Shown here: piece by piece, positions 53,276 to 64,000 of the stretch
Position numbering within the stretch: the stretch's first letter is position 1
How the letters are laid out: each line of letters begins with the position of its first letter
Source: Trichobilharzia regenti
Lineage: Eukaryota > Platyhelminthes > Trematoda > Strigeidida > Schistosomatidae
Reading direction: 5' to 3'
Assembly (NCBI GenBank): GCA_944472135.2
Contig: OX235265.1
Coordinates: forward strand, 90,304,984-90,368,983
Length of the DNA: 64,000 nt
The notes under the pieces: model-generated
Database searches by the model: none
Told to the model about the DNA's origin: nothing
Seen by the model: only the letters and a program-made list of their open reading frames with translations
Program-made: the position numbers and the translations under genes

Positions 53276-54155
53276 CTGACAATGGTAAATGACTTGACTG
53301 CGTCGATATCGTGTCCGTAGTCCACTGGATATATATCATAAAGGTTATAATATAGGTTTTCTTGTATTTCCCAATGAATGAATGAAAAACAAAATGAATA
53401 TTGCTTTTACTGACGTCTCACTATTTAATACTGCTAATGGCTTTATCAAAGTATTATTAAACCAGCATTTACAAAATCTCAGCTTACATATAACAACTTA
53501 ATCATCGTTCATCAGTATGGCGTCATTTTTGCGTTGTCACAGTGGTCAGTTAGTAAAGATAACAAAATCAAGTGTAGATTGTTGGATTCGATAGATGTGT
53601 AAAATTATAAACACAGCGTGTGTTTACCTAATGAAATTGCTTATCACATTCTTGTTGATTTTGTCACTTCATGGGAAAGGGGGTGTTGCAACCAGGTCAA
53701 ATCATCTTTTAGTCGATCATTCCTATTGTTTTGCTTGAGAGTTTCAGTAATTCATGAATAATTCCCATTCGAACATTAGTAGAGAGAAGACAAGTAGTTC
53801 AGCGAAGAGTCTCTTTTCGGCGAATTCATTTTCATAGCTGTACAATCGCAAATATATATGGTTATTTTGTGTGTGTGTATACATTAAATTTGTCAAACGA
53901 AAATACAATTAGTAAGTTCAAATGAATTGGATGTTGATAAGAGGATAGCAACAAAAGTGATGAGTTGTCATAAATGATTGTTAAATAAGAGGTACGTAAT
54001 GGCATGAGTAGTTTGATGAATGAGTTGTGCTCAAAGGGTGTACATGGAAACAAAATAATACAGAATTACACAAGGGTTTTAAGTTAGAAAAATAAGCATA
54101 CAAACAGAAGTAAGGTCAAGTCAAACAAACAAAGAAAAGTTAGGTCAAATCAACG
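53276..54155. other. Intron stretch without gene
   Basis: A short piece at 53345-53400 (TTGTATTTCCCAATGAATG) is shared with 50820-50870 and 54640-54670, in the PLE flank. Otherwise nothing. Confidence 0.45.
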
Positions 54156-54159
54156 GAGT

Positions 54160-54435
54160 TGTTACCATGCGAGTAGAAGTGGTTGGATAATTTTCTTTTG
54201 TATGCATAGTTCTGGTTCCACCAACTGGATGGCTAGGGCTTCTGCGATGCAAAGAAGACGGAATCGTACTGTCTTTGGAAGGTTGTTCTTCACTTTGTAG
54301 ATTACTTTCAAGCAGGAGGCGTTCGTTGAGATGGAATGACCAGTGTTGACGAGATGTTCGATTATTGCACTCCTTATATGGCCATTATTTCCTTTCTGTA
54401 GCCACGCTGGATAGTGTTCTTTGACCCTTTTTGAC
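54160..54435 (-). mobile_element. PLE C-terminal fragment
   Basis: The minus frame has LSKRVKEHYPAWLQKG, IRSAIIEHLVNTGHSIS, LKVIYKVKNNLPK and ELCIQKKI: the end of the GIY-YIG domain and the C-terminus of family 1, closest to the copy at 31009. Confidence 0.65.
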
Positions 54436-54744
54436 AGTTTCAGTAATGTTTGACATTTCGTCTTCTTCTTTTTCTTTCTCATTCGTTATCAGAGAGTTTG
54501 TTCGTCTAAGAAGACTTGAAACAACACTGATACCTTTACTGAGATTTTGTATACTCTGGTTTAATAATAACACTTTGGTAAAGCTATTAGCAGCAGCGTT
54601 AAATAGCGAAACATCAGTAAAAACAGAACCATTTTGTTTTTCATTCATTCATTGGGAAATACAAGATAACCTTTATTATAATGAATATCATATACCCAAT
54701 GTCCAAATTATTTCAAAGTGTTAAAAGTGAACTTGGTTTAGTCA

Positions 54745-56010
54745 TATATAACTGATGGTGTGTTTTGTCTAACCTACTACATTAAGAAACTCAGACTAAC
54801 TGGAGTCCCTCAACCTCTGCTTTCACAATTTGTCAACTCTCGTATCCTACCTATTCTACTTTACTGCTCCCCGTTAGTCTTTCCTGGGTTACTGAAAAGG
54901 GACTATACCATCCTGAGAAGGATGTTGAAGGTAGTTAGTAGGACTAGCGGTGCAAAACTCAGTCAGCTCGTCACTACACTAGTAGAAAGGCACCTGAATA
55001 CATGTGAGAAATGGTCTAAAACCATACTCTCCGACCCCCAACACCCCATCTATTCCCAACTCTCTCCTTGCATCTCATCAGGTAGAACCAGAAATCAGTA
55101 CAAAATAATATATGCTCGTACAACCAAGTATAGGAACTCAACGATACCATATTTGGCCCGTGTTCTAAGTGACAGAGACAATGTTAAGCGCGAAACCTAT
55201 AACTTGCTTTGTTGTTAATAACATAATTTTGGCTCTTGTTATTTCCCCCTTATACTCTCTTATTTGTACTCTATAGTGAACAACCTTCTTATACATACTT
55301 AGCTACTTAATATTATTATCATTGACTTACTTTTTTGTACTTTATTCTACTCCTTCTTTGTATATTTACTGGGTCCAACTATATTATCACTACGATTATT
55401 ACAAAACTGTCCTGTCATTAACCATCATGTAATATTAATTTTTGTGGTTGTTCTTTGTTCGGCACTATTTAACTGACAATCTTGTTTGTAAACGCCACTA
55501 TCACCATCTTAAAAATTTTGTATTATGCATGATTCCTCACACTACCACTACAAACACCGCATTAGTGCTGATAATAAAAAAACACAACCTGAAATGTTTA
55601 TTTTATGATTGTTCAGTGTTGTTCAATCAAATTAACTGATCATCTTGGCTATAAACATTCTTAGGAACATCTCAATAATTTTTTGTATGATTATAGCTGT
55701 CACTGTTCACCACGCATACACATATCGTAGCTTCCACTAACCAATACTGAAGTATTTTTTCATTATTTGTGTTGATCTTCCTTTCTACTTGGTATTTTAT
55801 TTGCATTTTTTCTTTTGTTTTTTTGTTATTTCTGTTTCTTTTTTGGTTTTTTTACTGTGTTTTTTTATATTTACTTATTTTTTTGTAATACTCCTTTTAA
55901 ATGTACGATGAAATTAGATGCAATATTGTAGATATTTGCTGAAAATTCCGCACTGTACCACAAGTACTATTTCTGGAATAAAGCGAAATTGTTATGTTCT
56001 GTTATGTTAT
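54745..56010 (+). mobile_element. CR1-like LINE 3' end, best preserved
   Basis: 5'-truncated. The coding part ends at 55218 and an 800-base T-rich 3' UTR follows. The terminus TGCTGAAAATTCCGCACTG, TGGAATAAAGCGAAATTG is followed by a TTATGTTCTG-type repeated tail. Short tandem tails are usual in CR1. Confidence 0.75.
54760..55218 (+). pseudogene. CR1-like polyprotein C-terminus
   Basis: About 150 codons open to TAA: CLTYYIKKLRLTGVPQ, LPILLYCSPLVFPGLLK, LRRMLKVVSRTSG, RHLNTCEKWSKTIL, YARTTKYRNSTIPYLAR and YNLLCC. It is the RT thumb and C-terminal domain; all catalytic motifs are lost by truncation. Confidence 0.75.
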
Positions 56011-56059
56011 CAGCTATAACTTATAATCAACTATGACGACTGAGGAAGCATTCATACGG

Positions 56060-56330
56060 TGGACTGACACAAAAACCCTTTAGGTCTGAATTTCGCGTAG
56101 GATTTATTTCGAATATCATACAAGCATTCAAAAGTCTACAAGCCTAAACAAACTGGTTGACAAAAGAATGAACGAAAACAAGAATTAAGGTGAACTAAGA
56201 GAAAAAGAGTCGCGATGAAGATACTCAGTGTCCAACAAAAACAAGTTCCAATCAACAATAATGCGGGAAACTTAAAGAAAGTCATCTCTCTCGCTCACCT
56301 GATGTGTAACTTAGAATATTGAGATGATAT
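56060..56330 (+). mobile_element. RTE-like fragment around the FADD region
   Basis: CGGTGGACTGACACAAAAACCC, CAAACTGGTTGACAAAAG and CCAACAAAAACAAGTTCC follow the order of 25420-25610 in the reference copy. Decayed and cut at the start of the second LINE family fragment. Confidence 0.5.
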
Positions 56331-56334
56331 AGAC

Positions 56335-57350
56335 CTTCTAGGCGAGGTCGCTGACAAAATACAGCAGAGTCTTCTGAACACCTTGAGCTGCAATCTACGA
56401 ATGTTTGGCATGCGATTCGCGCCCCCAAATGTAAGATGATGTTACAGGACTGGAGTACACTGACTCCTAGTTTAGAAATAGGGTGAAGTGGTAGAGCACA
56501 CTGACCGCTTCACTTATTTAGGAAGCACCATCAGCCAGTGCCAACGGGTTGATCTCTGACGAAATCTCAGTACGGATAAAGAAGGCTAGTTTTGCATATG
56601 CCAGTTTACGCCGCCTCTAGCGTAGACTGATATCCGACTGTCTGTCGACCAAAGGGCGTGTGTATGCTCATCAGTCCGCTCCGTCCTCCTTTATGTCTGT
56701 GAGACCTGGCCATTGAGAGTGACAGACATGAAATGTCTGGCTAGCTGTCTTTGATCATAGGTCTGCGTTCTATATCCTGTGTGAAGTGGAATAATAGGGT
56801 AAGCAATACTGCGGTTAGGCGTCGAGTGGTAGGTAAGGAGGGAAAATCAATCGACGAGGCTGTGAAGTTATACTGATGAGATGGTTAGGACGTGTATTAC
56901 GTATGCACCCTAGCCATCGATCGCCTTCCTCGATAATGGGCAATGTTGTCTGACAAAGGGTCAGGCTGAAAGAGCTAGCGGCAGTCAACCAAAACATGGC
57001 AATAGTCTATGAAATCCACAACAGTTAGTTGAAGCAAGTCACGTAGGGGATTAGGCTCCTCAGGACGGTAAAAAAATGAAGGCTGGATACTATTGGTTAT
57101 ATGGCTCAAATTTTTCTCAGTGTTGGCTCGGATGCATCCATTCCTTGTGACTTATAATATCCATTAAAACTATAATGTTCTTCGTTATTACTATTCCTTT
57201 TGTCTCATATCCCTGCTGCTGTCTCTAATATGCATTTCTTCTACTTTCTTCCTCTTGCTTGTGTGCTACATGGAGGGAGTGTGGCTACTTGAACTGCTGC
57301 ACATCAGTGCAATGTTCTATGTCGAAAAGAGATATGCAGACAGACAATAT
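56335..57350 (+). mobile_element. Second LINE family 3' fragment
   Basis: Same order as at 26690-27690 and starting further 5' (GACCTTCTAGGCGAGGTCG, LRMFGMRFAP codons); it includes the SDEIS, RRL and LRWLGRVLRM-like parts, and ends near ATGCAGACAGACA. Many frameshifts. Confidence 0.65.
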
Positions 57351-57661
57351 ATCTGACCATTAATACTGCTTGTATGTATTTTGACCTCCTTCGTAAGTTA
57401 TATGAAAGTGGAAATTCTGGACAGTGTTTATCAACTTACGTGTTTCTGTTAACAGAAATCATGAAGATCCTTACAAGTATAACAAAATTCTGTCAACTTT
57501 TTGATTGTAAGCAGCTGAAGAGAATTCAACAAAATAAATGTTGATGGTGTCATATGATTCTGCATAAACACTTTTGGTTTTTGTTTGATTCATATTCAGT
57601 TTATAATAAATAACGAATACCAATTGTTTGTTTTTATATGATTGTCTTTTGTTGTTTACAG

Positions 57662-57834
57662 GAGTATTTAGCTCAGTATTTAAATTTAATGCAATCTCAT
57701 ATTGGTTTGGGGATGAGAGCATCAGAAACAATTACAGCCTTATTGCATAACAATAGAAAATTACTTGAAAAACATGTTGGTGAACAAGAAGTTGCCACGT
57801 TTATTTCATTAGTTAGAGATAATTGTGAAGCACG
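57662..57834 (+). CDS. ITPR: ITPR exon i (end of binding core)
   Basis: [19 protein letters not shown], then [19 protein letters not shown] and [14 protein letters not shown] plus two bases of an Arg codon. It matches vertebrate [58 protein letters not shown] in register; [16 protein letters not shown] is identical. The acceptor is TTGTTTACAG and the donor is CG|GTAAGT at 57835 (phase 2). Reading on gives TAA at once, so splicing is needed. Confidence 0.95.
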
Positions 57835-57991
57835 GTAAGTATAGTTGATTTATATGTCATAAAATTGTGAGAGAAGAGGTGAAAAAAGCAGAGGAATGAA
57901 AGCTTGCCCCACAGCTAAATATGTTTCTCTTTTGATGATTCTGTATGGTTTATGTGTCATTAAGTCACAGATATTCAGCTTATCAGGGGCA

Positions 57992-58012
57992 ATATATATA
58001 TATATATATATA
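57992..58012. repeat. (TA)n microsatellite
   Basis: Ten TA units between the ITPR exon and the PLE arm. Confidence 0.9.
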
Positions 58013-58040
58013 GTACCTAGGATTTGTTTTTCGGTTAAAT

Positions 58041-59310
58041 TTGCACTTCCATTATGGGTAAATTTTGTTTCAATAAAGTCTTTCAGTGTTATACTGTGGT
58101 GGTTACTGATGACCAGGTTTCGAGCACAATTTATTGCCACTCATAATCATATCAAGGTACTCACACGACTTCCCAACTTCATTTGTATAGTTCCATTATT
58201 TTTCGCTTGATTTCCTTGATTGATTGGTAGTAGTATTTTCCATATTTCAGGTATGAGTGATGAATCATTCCTATTGCATGTGTTGTGGGTGTAGACCCAA
58301 TGATGAACAAGGATTCAGTAATCAACCTCTCTCTCTCCACCTACATAGATTACTTCTTAGAATCTTAACCCTCTCCCACCCTATTGTGTGGTTGTGTGTT
58401 AATGCATGTAGTGCACTTGCTGAGCTTTTTTCTAAATTACTTATCTTTTCAGGGTCAACCATTGTTACCTTAGTTAAATTCTTATGTTCCGATAATCTGA
58501 ATACCCGTGACCTACTAATTTGACCAATGTAGTTGACAACTCACAGTCATTGTAGCGTATTTTGTAAATTCTATTATTTTGTCTAATTGGGTCAATTGGG
58601 TCCTTTAACCTACAGAGCTTGTCCCTGCCTGAGTGAGTTTGTAGGTTTGAATGCCACCCTAATTCCTGCTTTATTGAGAATCCTACGTAGTGTCTCAGAT
58701 GTCCCTTCCTTATATGGTATAACTGTAGATGACTTATATTCTCTCTTATTCATGTTATCATTACTAGTTTCACAATTATTTCTATTTTTCGTTTGGCTTT
58801 TTTCTATCTTCCTAATGAATTTTAGAGGACAGTTATTTAACACCAACGCCTGTTCTATCTGTTTTAGTTCATCATTTAGGTCTTTTCTTGTGCTACTTAA
58901 TGCTACCCCGAGAAGATAAGTTATTTGGAAAAAGCTCAGAAATTGCACTACATGCATTAACACACAACGATACAATAGGATGGGAGAGGGTGAAAATTCT
59001 AAAAAGTAATCTAGGTAGGTGGAGAGAGAGGTTGATTACTGAATCCTGGTTCATCGAGTCTACACCCAGCACACATACCTGAAATATGGAAAATACTACT
59101 GCCAATCAAATCAAGTGGAAATCAAGTGAAAAACAATGGAACTATATAACTGAAGTTAGGAAGTCGTGTGAGTACTTTAGTATGATTATGAGTAAAAGTA
59201 AGTTGTGTTGGAAAAGTGGTCATCAGTAAACACTACTGTGGAACACTGTGAGACTTTATTAAAACAAAAATTTGCCCATAATGGAACTACACTCTACCAC
59301 AGTGCACAAG
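58041..59310 (-). mobile_element. PLE family 2 copy with inverted arms
   Basis: The left arm 58041-58450 and right arm about 58905-59310 are reverse complements (TTAACCCTCTCCCACCC; TGATTGGTAGTAGTATTTTCC). The minus-strand middle has RRILNKAGIRVAFKP and a decayed nuclease. Same layout and same truncation class as the copy at 7217-8470. Confidence 0.7.
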
Positions 59311-59419
59311 TCTTATTCTTATATAAATTTGCACTTCTTGTTGATTTATTGTATGTTCAATCTCTGTTGATACGTTGGTCAAACAATAACCAAAAGCCGT
59401 TGCCCAAGAGGTAGCTCTT

Positions 59420-59592
59420 ACGACCCTAGTAGCCTAGTGGCTTAGGCGTTTGAAACTGCATGGGAACACCATCACTTACTGGTAATGCGGCAACACCTAT
59501 CTGACGAGTCCCAAATAGTACGAAAAATGCATATTTTGGATTCCACTGCTATTCATCAACAACCAAAAAATACCTGGGAATTGTTAAGTTTG
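59420..59592 (+). mobile_element. Sm-alpha-like repeat with hammerhead remnant
   Basis: CCTAGTGGCTTAGGCG (box A-like), then CTGACGAGTCCCAAATAGTACGAAAA at 59501-59526 and TTTTGGATTCCACTGCTATTC. The core CTGACGA and the order of helices match the schistosome Sm-alpha hammerhead as I remember it. Stem II has one mismatch and the cleavage triplet is lost, so it is likely inactive. Confidence 0.6.
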
Positions 59593-60685
59593 TAAGCTGT
59601 TTCACACTACCAGAATTATTTTTTACCTTGAAAGGAGTGTGAAATGTCGCCTTTTATACCTAAACGGGAACAGATAGTAGTTAGAAGCCATCATTAAGTA
59701 AATCCTTGACCTAATTCTCACGAAAAAAGGAATAGAGATAACTCCTGCATAACCATTAAGACATTGTAGATGTGGTACGATTAAACTCTGTTTATACCAG
59801 ATGGTGAGAAAAAGTAGTTCGGAATAAATGTCTTCAATTAGATGAACACTATGATCCTTAAATATTTGCACTTGTAGAAAGATTTCTGTTACTTGAAGAC
59901 AACGAGCAAAGATCCACTATCACTGCTACGAACATATAGCAGTATGTGGTCATTTCAAGAAGACGATCAAACTTCCCACATCCCATTGAAATAACGGAAA
60001 TATTTGTGTGTGTGGGGGGGGGGGTATTGTGCATATGTCATTTTCTATTTTGCGTATTGTAATTGTATAAGGAAGAATGAGGATTTCATGACTAAGGTTA
60101 TGTGATGGAAAAAAAACTCCGTAACTATTTTAAAATTATACTTATACAAAAAGCTGAATGCAACAGAAGTAAGAACCTTAGATTTTCACTTTGTCCAATC
60201 ATTTAAGCCAATATATACATCACTAAGAATATGATATTGTGGTGAGAGCTGGCTGTTAGTCAAATTGGTGGACAGTATTTTACGTCAATGTTTACATCCC
60301 CAATATCGGTCGTGAGAAAAATGAGAAGAAAGGCTTTGCGTAGGCGGATACAGTTAACATATGGATGATTTGACATTCAAGAAACAGTCACAAAGAGATG
60401 AAAGATTAACGTTCAGCGAGAAACAACCAATCAGAAGACTGTATTTTTTCTGCTAACAATAATCTATAATAATGTACATGAAAATCTATATATTTGTGTT
60501 GATTTCCATAATAAGGATCTGTTGCCTGGCCCTTGTCTTCTGTTGCTATAATATTAACAGAAGTTCTGGTAGAGTTTCCATTATCAAAATAATGACTGGA
60601 ACTTTGATGAAAATAAATATATTTCCATGTGATTATTTGTTATACGTTAGTTGATCAAATTTAACAAAATAATATTATATTTTTT
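59593..60685. other. Intron stretch without gene
   Basis: Contains an eleven-base G run (about 60015-60025) after a GT repeat. No recognised frame or repeat family; the frame at 60472-60654 is hydrophobic by base composition only. Confidence 0.45.
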
Positions 60686-60689
60686 GTCG

Positions 60690-60985
60690 ATTCAGTTTTT
60701 CCTGTTGATTGATTAGACCAGAATACTTTGTCTGTTTTGACACCTTTTTAACTAGCGCAGACTCTTTAAAGACGTCCGAACATTAGCAAGATATTAATTG
60801 GTGGATGGTGAATAGCTAACAAATCCAGGATGTATATTTCGTCCCATTCGTGACTCATCCTCTGAATGTTTGTTCATTCTCCTGTGAATGATGCTATTCT
60901 CACTTGGAGTCGAACCCAGTGCTCATCGTTTTTAACTTCCAAAGCATTATCCAGCAGGCCACTTGGGTCAATCTGATATTCATAC
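60690..60985 (-). mobile_element. Sm-alpha-like repeat with hammerhead remnant
   Basis: On the minus strand: box B GGGTTCGACTCC (about 60906), AGAGGATGAGTCACGAATGGGACGAAAT (60838-60880 region) and ATCCTGGATTTG. C3 and U4 of the core are changed. The body continues with ACCATCCACCAATT. Confidence 0.6.
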
Positions 60986-61212
60986 CTCCCCTGTGGAATG
61001 TAGGGTGGCTTCAAGCTGGAGGCTTGAAGTTTCAGTAGCAGAGAGGTGATTATTTTTACGGGATAGAGTTGTTAGCCTCATGTCCAACCTTCCCTCTCTT
61101 TATCAGTCTTATTACTGGTTTATAGAGGTAAAGGAGTGTGTCAGGCGGGGTTTGGGGCCGCGGACCAGATGAGGCCTTGGTGGTTGAGCATTTTACCGCT
61201 GTGCCTTAGATG
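60986..61212 (-). mobile_element. SINE-A copy (RTE tail)
   Basis: On the minus strand: GCGCATCTAAGGCACAGCGGTA head, a box B with substitutions, GAGGCTAACAACTC, CTTCAAGCCTCCAGCTTGAAG and ACCCTACATTCCAC. Confidence 0.6.
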
Positions 61213-61386
61213 CGCAGTTAGATCATACACAACGAGGAAAGATTCTATGAATTTGTTTAAACAAGATGCTGTTGAACAGAAAACCAATAAGGCCAACTTT
61301 TTATTGGCTGATTTATGCAGTAATTACTCACAGTTTTGATAATGACCTGTTTAGAGTGTTGATTCGTTTACATTTTTTTGTTTTAG

Positions 61387-61506
61387 CTTCTTAAACTACT
61401 TATCAGCATTATGTACTTCTTCTGGTGTAGCAATTCCGATTACTCAAGAACTTATCTGTCATCAACTGTTATCTAAAGAGAATGAAGATCTGCTAGTAGA
61501 CACGTG
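61387..61506 (+). CDS. ITPR: ITPR exon j (start of helical region)
   Basis: C completes the Arg codon from the previous exon, then FLNYLSALCTSSGVAIPITQ and ELICHQLLSKENEDLLVDT plus two bases of a codon. It aligns with vertebrate [40 protein letters not shown]. The acceptor is TTTTAG at 61381-61386; the donor is TG|GTAAGT at 61507, phase 2. It is followed by intron to the end of the window, so the remaining exons, including the channel pore, lie downstream. Confidence 0.93.
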
Positions 61507-61634
61507 GTAAGTTATTTGCAATATGGGTGGTGAAGAGATTGTTGAACCAAGTTAAATTTATTATTTCACAAGTATTCATTCTGTCTGTCATTTCCGGAGA
61601 GTATGTGATAATAGAAAATTGACGTAACATACTG

Positions 61635-61852
61635 CTAAGCATAACCAGTAATGAGCTAATATTGGTTAGAGAACCATTGGAAAACCAGTTGGGAGTACTG
61701 AACAGCCGTTTCGTCTTAGTTGAGACTCTTCATCAGTACACACCCATCGGGTCGAGTAATCCAGGTTTTCCAATGATTTTCTAACCGATGTCAGGTCATG
61801 ATGAAATTCTTTAACCAATCAATGGAATCCCTACAAACCAACACTTGAATAC
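61635..61852. repeat. SINE-B inverted half pair
   Basis: The minus half (GAGCTAATATTGGTTAGAG, GAGTACTGAACAGCC..CTCTTCATCAGTAC) runs into a plus tail (CAGGTTTTCCAATG, CCGATGTCAGGTCATGATG, CCAACACTTGAATACC). The minus ribozyme has C3 changed to A. Confidence 0.6.
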
Positions 61853-62242
61853 CATGAGATGCTCACTGCCGACTGGCCCTAATCAGGTAGGTAGTTACCT
61901 TGGGTTATAGTGAGATGTTGTGACCAGTAGGGTGCAGCAGGTCGAGTGTGAGACAAATACTTGTCGAAGACATTGGCTAGCGGTTGCGCTATATCATGAA
62001 TTGGCAGAAGTTAGAATTCATAGGTTGGCCATTGGATCGGGTCCCAGTGGCTCGCCTTGTAATCAGAAGGTCCTGGGTTCGAACTCTAGTGATAGGTGCG
62101 TGCTGATGAAGAGTTCCAAACTAGGACGAAACAGCTGTCCAGTAATCGCAGCTGGTTTTCCAGTGGTTCTCTAACCGATGTCAAATCATGATGGAAACCT
62201 GTAACCAATCAATCAAATCCCTACAGACCAACACTTGAATAA
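61852..62242 (+). mobile_element. SINE-B, full-length second copy
   Basis: Same start, head, ribozyme and end as the reference copy at 29828-30228. Box A is shortened by a deletion (CAGTGGCTCGCCTTG). The ribozyme reads CTGATGAAGAGTTCC..GGACGAAACAGCTGTCC; relative to the reference, C3 is A, though an alternative CTGATGA register exists with three extra bases before stem II. Confidence 0.7.
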
Positions 62243-62274
62243 CCAGTTATGTTCGAACTAAATCACTGTCATTA

Positions 62275-62515
62275 TTCCCTTGGGTTCCAAGGGGAACGTA
62301 GGGCTTCAGCAGAGCGTCTTCATTGCATCCGTTTTTCCATAGTCTCTTTAATTTGGCTTCACACTTAAACATAAGCACTTATTATTTTATTTCATACGTT
62401 CTCCTCCACGTCACCCTCAGATGCCCATTCAGGTCCCACTAGAAGGTGTGCCATCCACGTGATGTCAATCAACCGTCTTCTCAGAGCTAGGTTACATAAA
62501 AGGTAATATTCATGT
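62275..62515 (-). mobile_element. RTE-like 3' fragment, antisense
   Basis: CCCTTGGGTTCCAAGGGGAAC, GGGCTTCAGCAG, CTCCTCCACGTCACC and GTGATGTCAATCAACC are the complement of the RTE 3' end and C-terminal codons. Confidence 0.6.
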
Positions 62516-62729
62516 GCCAGTCTATAAACCATACTCACTGTGTCAGTGCAAATGGATCCTATTCAGTTGCACAGATTAAAGTAGAAGGAGGTGTGGTTAG
62601 AAACGAAAGTTTATTAGCTGAAAGTTGAGTGCCCAACCCAATGAGCCACATTTTATTTCTTTGTTTCTCCTGCACTTAATATTGATATTACATGTATTAT
62701 TGATTTACATTGGTGACTCATTGCTAGAA

Positions 62730-62912
62730 ATTTTGCCAGCCATGTGTCTTGAGGTCTGTTTTCGATCCTCAGATGATATGCTTCTAAAACTCATATAGGC
62801 AGCAGTAAACTCGTATAAGTGAGAATGTCGGGCGTGAGACTAGGTCGCGTAATAAGACTTTAAAACGCTCGAAGTTCTATGCTCCATTAGAAACTCAAAG
62901 AATAAAAAACAG
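62730..62912 (+). mobile_element. Decayed SINE-A copy
   Basis: GGTCTGTTTTCGATCCTCAG (box B remnant), GTCGGGCGTGAGACTAGG and TTCTATGCTCCATTAGAAAC with an A-rich end. Confidence 0.45.
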
Positions 62913-62964
62913 ACTATTTATTATACTGACTATCCATAAGTTCCGCTTCATCTAATTAAAACTG

Positions 62965-63485
62965 TCTGTATTATTGATGAGGTTGTAAAGTTACACAGAC
63001 TGAGACGGTTAGGACATGTGTTACGTATGCCTAGTCATCGCCTTCCTCGACAACAGGCAGTGTTAGCTGATATAGGGTCAACTGGAGAAGAGCTAGCGGC
63101 GGTCAAACCAAAATATGGCCTCATCAGTCAATGAAATCCACAACAGTTAGTTAAAGCCACGTAGGGAAGTGTAGACTGGCTTCCTGGTTGGGGTCCTCGA
63201 GACGCTAAAAACCAATGAAGGCTGGAAAAATTGGCGATATGGCTCAAAATCGCTCCCAATGACTGGTGCAGATACATCCACTCCTTGTGACTTATGACTT
63301 CCAATGAAACTATATTGTTCTTTGTTATTGCTATTCCTTTGTCTCACACCTCTGTTTACTGTCTCTATTATGCATTTCTTCTACTTTCTTCTCTTTCTTT
63401 GTGTGCTACATAGAAGGAGTATGGTGACTTTAACTGGTGCACATATGTGAAAAGTTCTGTATCGAAAACAGACAAGCAGACAGTT
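62965..63485 (+). mobile_element. Second LINE family 3' fragment
   Basis: GATGAGGTTGTAAAGTTACACAGACTGAGACGG (the DEVVKLHRLRR codons), ACGTATGCCTAGTCATCGCC and the 3' UTR to ACAGACAAGCAGAC. The frame at 63147-63347 (minus) is a shadow. Confidence 0.65.
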
Positions 63486-63493
63486 TTATTGAG

Positions 63494-63502
63494 TGTCGTG
63501 GA
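63494..63502. repeat. Target-site duplication, left copy
   Basis: TGTCGTGGA, repeated exactly at 63734-63742 on the other side of SINE-A. Confidence 0.75.
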
Positions 63503-63733
63503 TTTTTTTTCCTCCGCGTTCCCAGTGGAACATAGGGCCTCAAGCTAGTGGCTTGAATTTTCTGTAGCAGTGTTTAGTTTTATAGGATAGGGTTGCTAGC
63601 TCCATGCTCAACCTTTCCTCTTTACTAGCATTATTTCTAGCTTAGCGAGGTAAAGGAGTGAGTCGGCCAGGGATCGAACCCCGAACCATGTGCATGGTCG
63701 GCGAGCGTCCTAACCACTGTGCCACCGACGCAC
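63503..63733 (-). mobile_element. SINE-A, full length with target-site duplication
   Basis: Head GCGTCGGTGGCACAGTGG and box B GGGGTTCGATCCC (minus strand), body GGAGCTAGCAACCC, tail CCCTATGTTCCACTGG and an oligo-A end (TTTTTTTT at 63503). It is flanked by TGTCGTGGA at 63494-63502 and again at 63734-63742, a target-site duplication that fixes both ends and shows LINE-type retrotransposition. Confidence 0.85.
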
Positions 63734-63869
63734 TGTCGTGGAGTACTTGCAGATAAATGGTTAGATAGGTGCAGGGATATACATGATTATTTCGGAAGAA
63801 AATCTGTTTAAATAAGAATATTACTGACACAGTTTGAGAATAAATCAAAAAAGTGAGTGATGTCATCAG

Positions 63870-63965
63870 CCAGTAGTTGTATATAGCTCAGAAACTTGAC
63901 GAATGAATCACGGAAAGGACTTCAACAGACCACTGCAGGCATGAAAATGTGGGGAGTTTTTCCGA
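63870..63965 (+). mobile_element. RTE-like remnant
   Basis: TATAGCTCAGAAACTTGACGAATG..CACGG corresponds to the YGSETW codons and following region of the RTE polyprotein. Short and decayed. Confidence 0.4.
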
Positions 63966-64000
63966 TTGATGCTACATACTACTGATTTATTGATATGAGT

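Noticed and set aside
59501..59526. Active Sm-alpha hammerhead
   Set aside because: The core heptamer is right, but stem II has a mismatch and the GTC cleavage triplet is missing, so it is kept only as a relic.
1..64000. LTR retrotransposon, DNA transposase gene, viral integration or CRISPR-like array
   Set aside because: No gag/protease/integrase, no recognisable transposase, no viral gene and no regularly spaced repeats were seen; the repeats are all dispersed retroelements, foldback elements and microsatellites.

Overview
This is a eukaryotic, AT-rich, repeat-saturated genomic window that fits a blood fluke of the genus Schistosoma or a close relative. The evidence is degenerate Sm-alpha-type tRNA-like repeats with hammerhead-ribozyme cores, SR2/RTE-like, CR1-like and Penelope-like retroelements, and short conserved exons in introns of 3 to 16 kb. 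The species cannot be told from the sequence alone.

The one host gene is an inositol 1,4,5-trisphosphate receptor (ITPR) on the + strand. Ten consecutive internal exons are recognisable: 206-364, 3548-3850, 6766-6912, 10774-10869, 14427-14696, 21092-21255, 30837-30987, 41351-41623, 57662-57834 and 61387-61506. Reading frames agree across every junction and give about 618 codons. They cover the second half of the suppressor beta-trefoil, the complete IP3-binding core and the start of the following helical region. The 5' exons and the channel domain lie outside the window. Less than 3 percent of the window is host coding sequence.

The introns are layered retroelements. (1) One almost complete RTE-like LINE (23212-26256) with endonuclease and reverse transcriptase is broken by two single-base frameshifts; many fragments of it lie on both strands, including three similarly damaged copies (17640-18612, 21800-22735, 40065-41228). 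(2) A second LINE family is present as 3' fragments ending in an RLRWLGHVLRM-like block. (3) CR1-like LINE 3' pieces occur at 9120-10490, 45190-45605, 46690-46800 and 54745-56010. (4) At least three Penelope-like (PLE) families with RT and GIY-YIG domains are present, several with long inverted arms. (5) Three tRNA-headed SINE-like families occur: SINE-A carries an RTE tail or a CR1 tail on the same head, SINE-B carries a hammerhead ribozyme just after box B, and SINE-C is a third type. Degenerate Sm-alpha-like copies are a fourth repeat group. (6) Two 1.6-kb foldback elements have inverted interiors (577-2165 and 11677-13283).

The observations most worth following up are: the IP3-binding site with nine of ten human IP3-contact residues conserved and position 268 changed from Gly to Phe; a GC-AG intron; an Asn-rich microsatellite-like insertion in the suppressor domain; one fully canonical and one near-canonical hammerhead in SINE-B; head-to-head inverted arrangement in nearly every repeat family; and PLE insertions just downstream of four ITPR exons. 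Family names for repeats are recognised from motifs and not confirmed by a database search.
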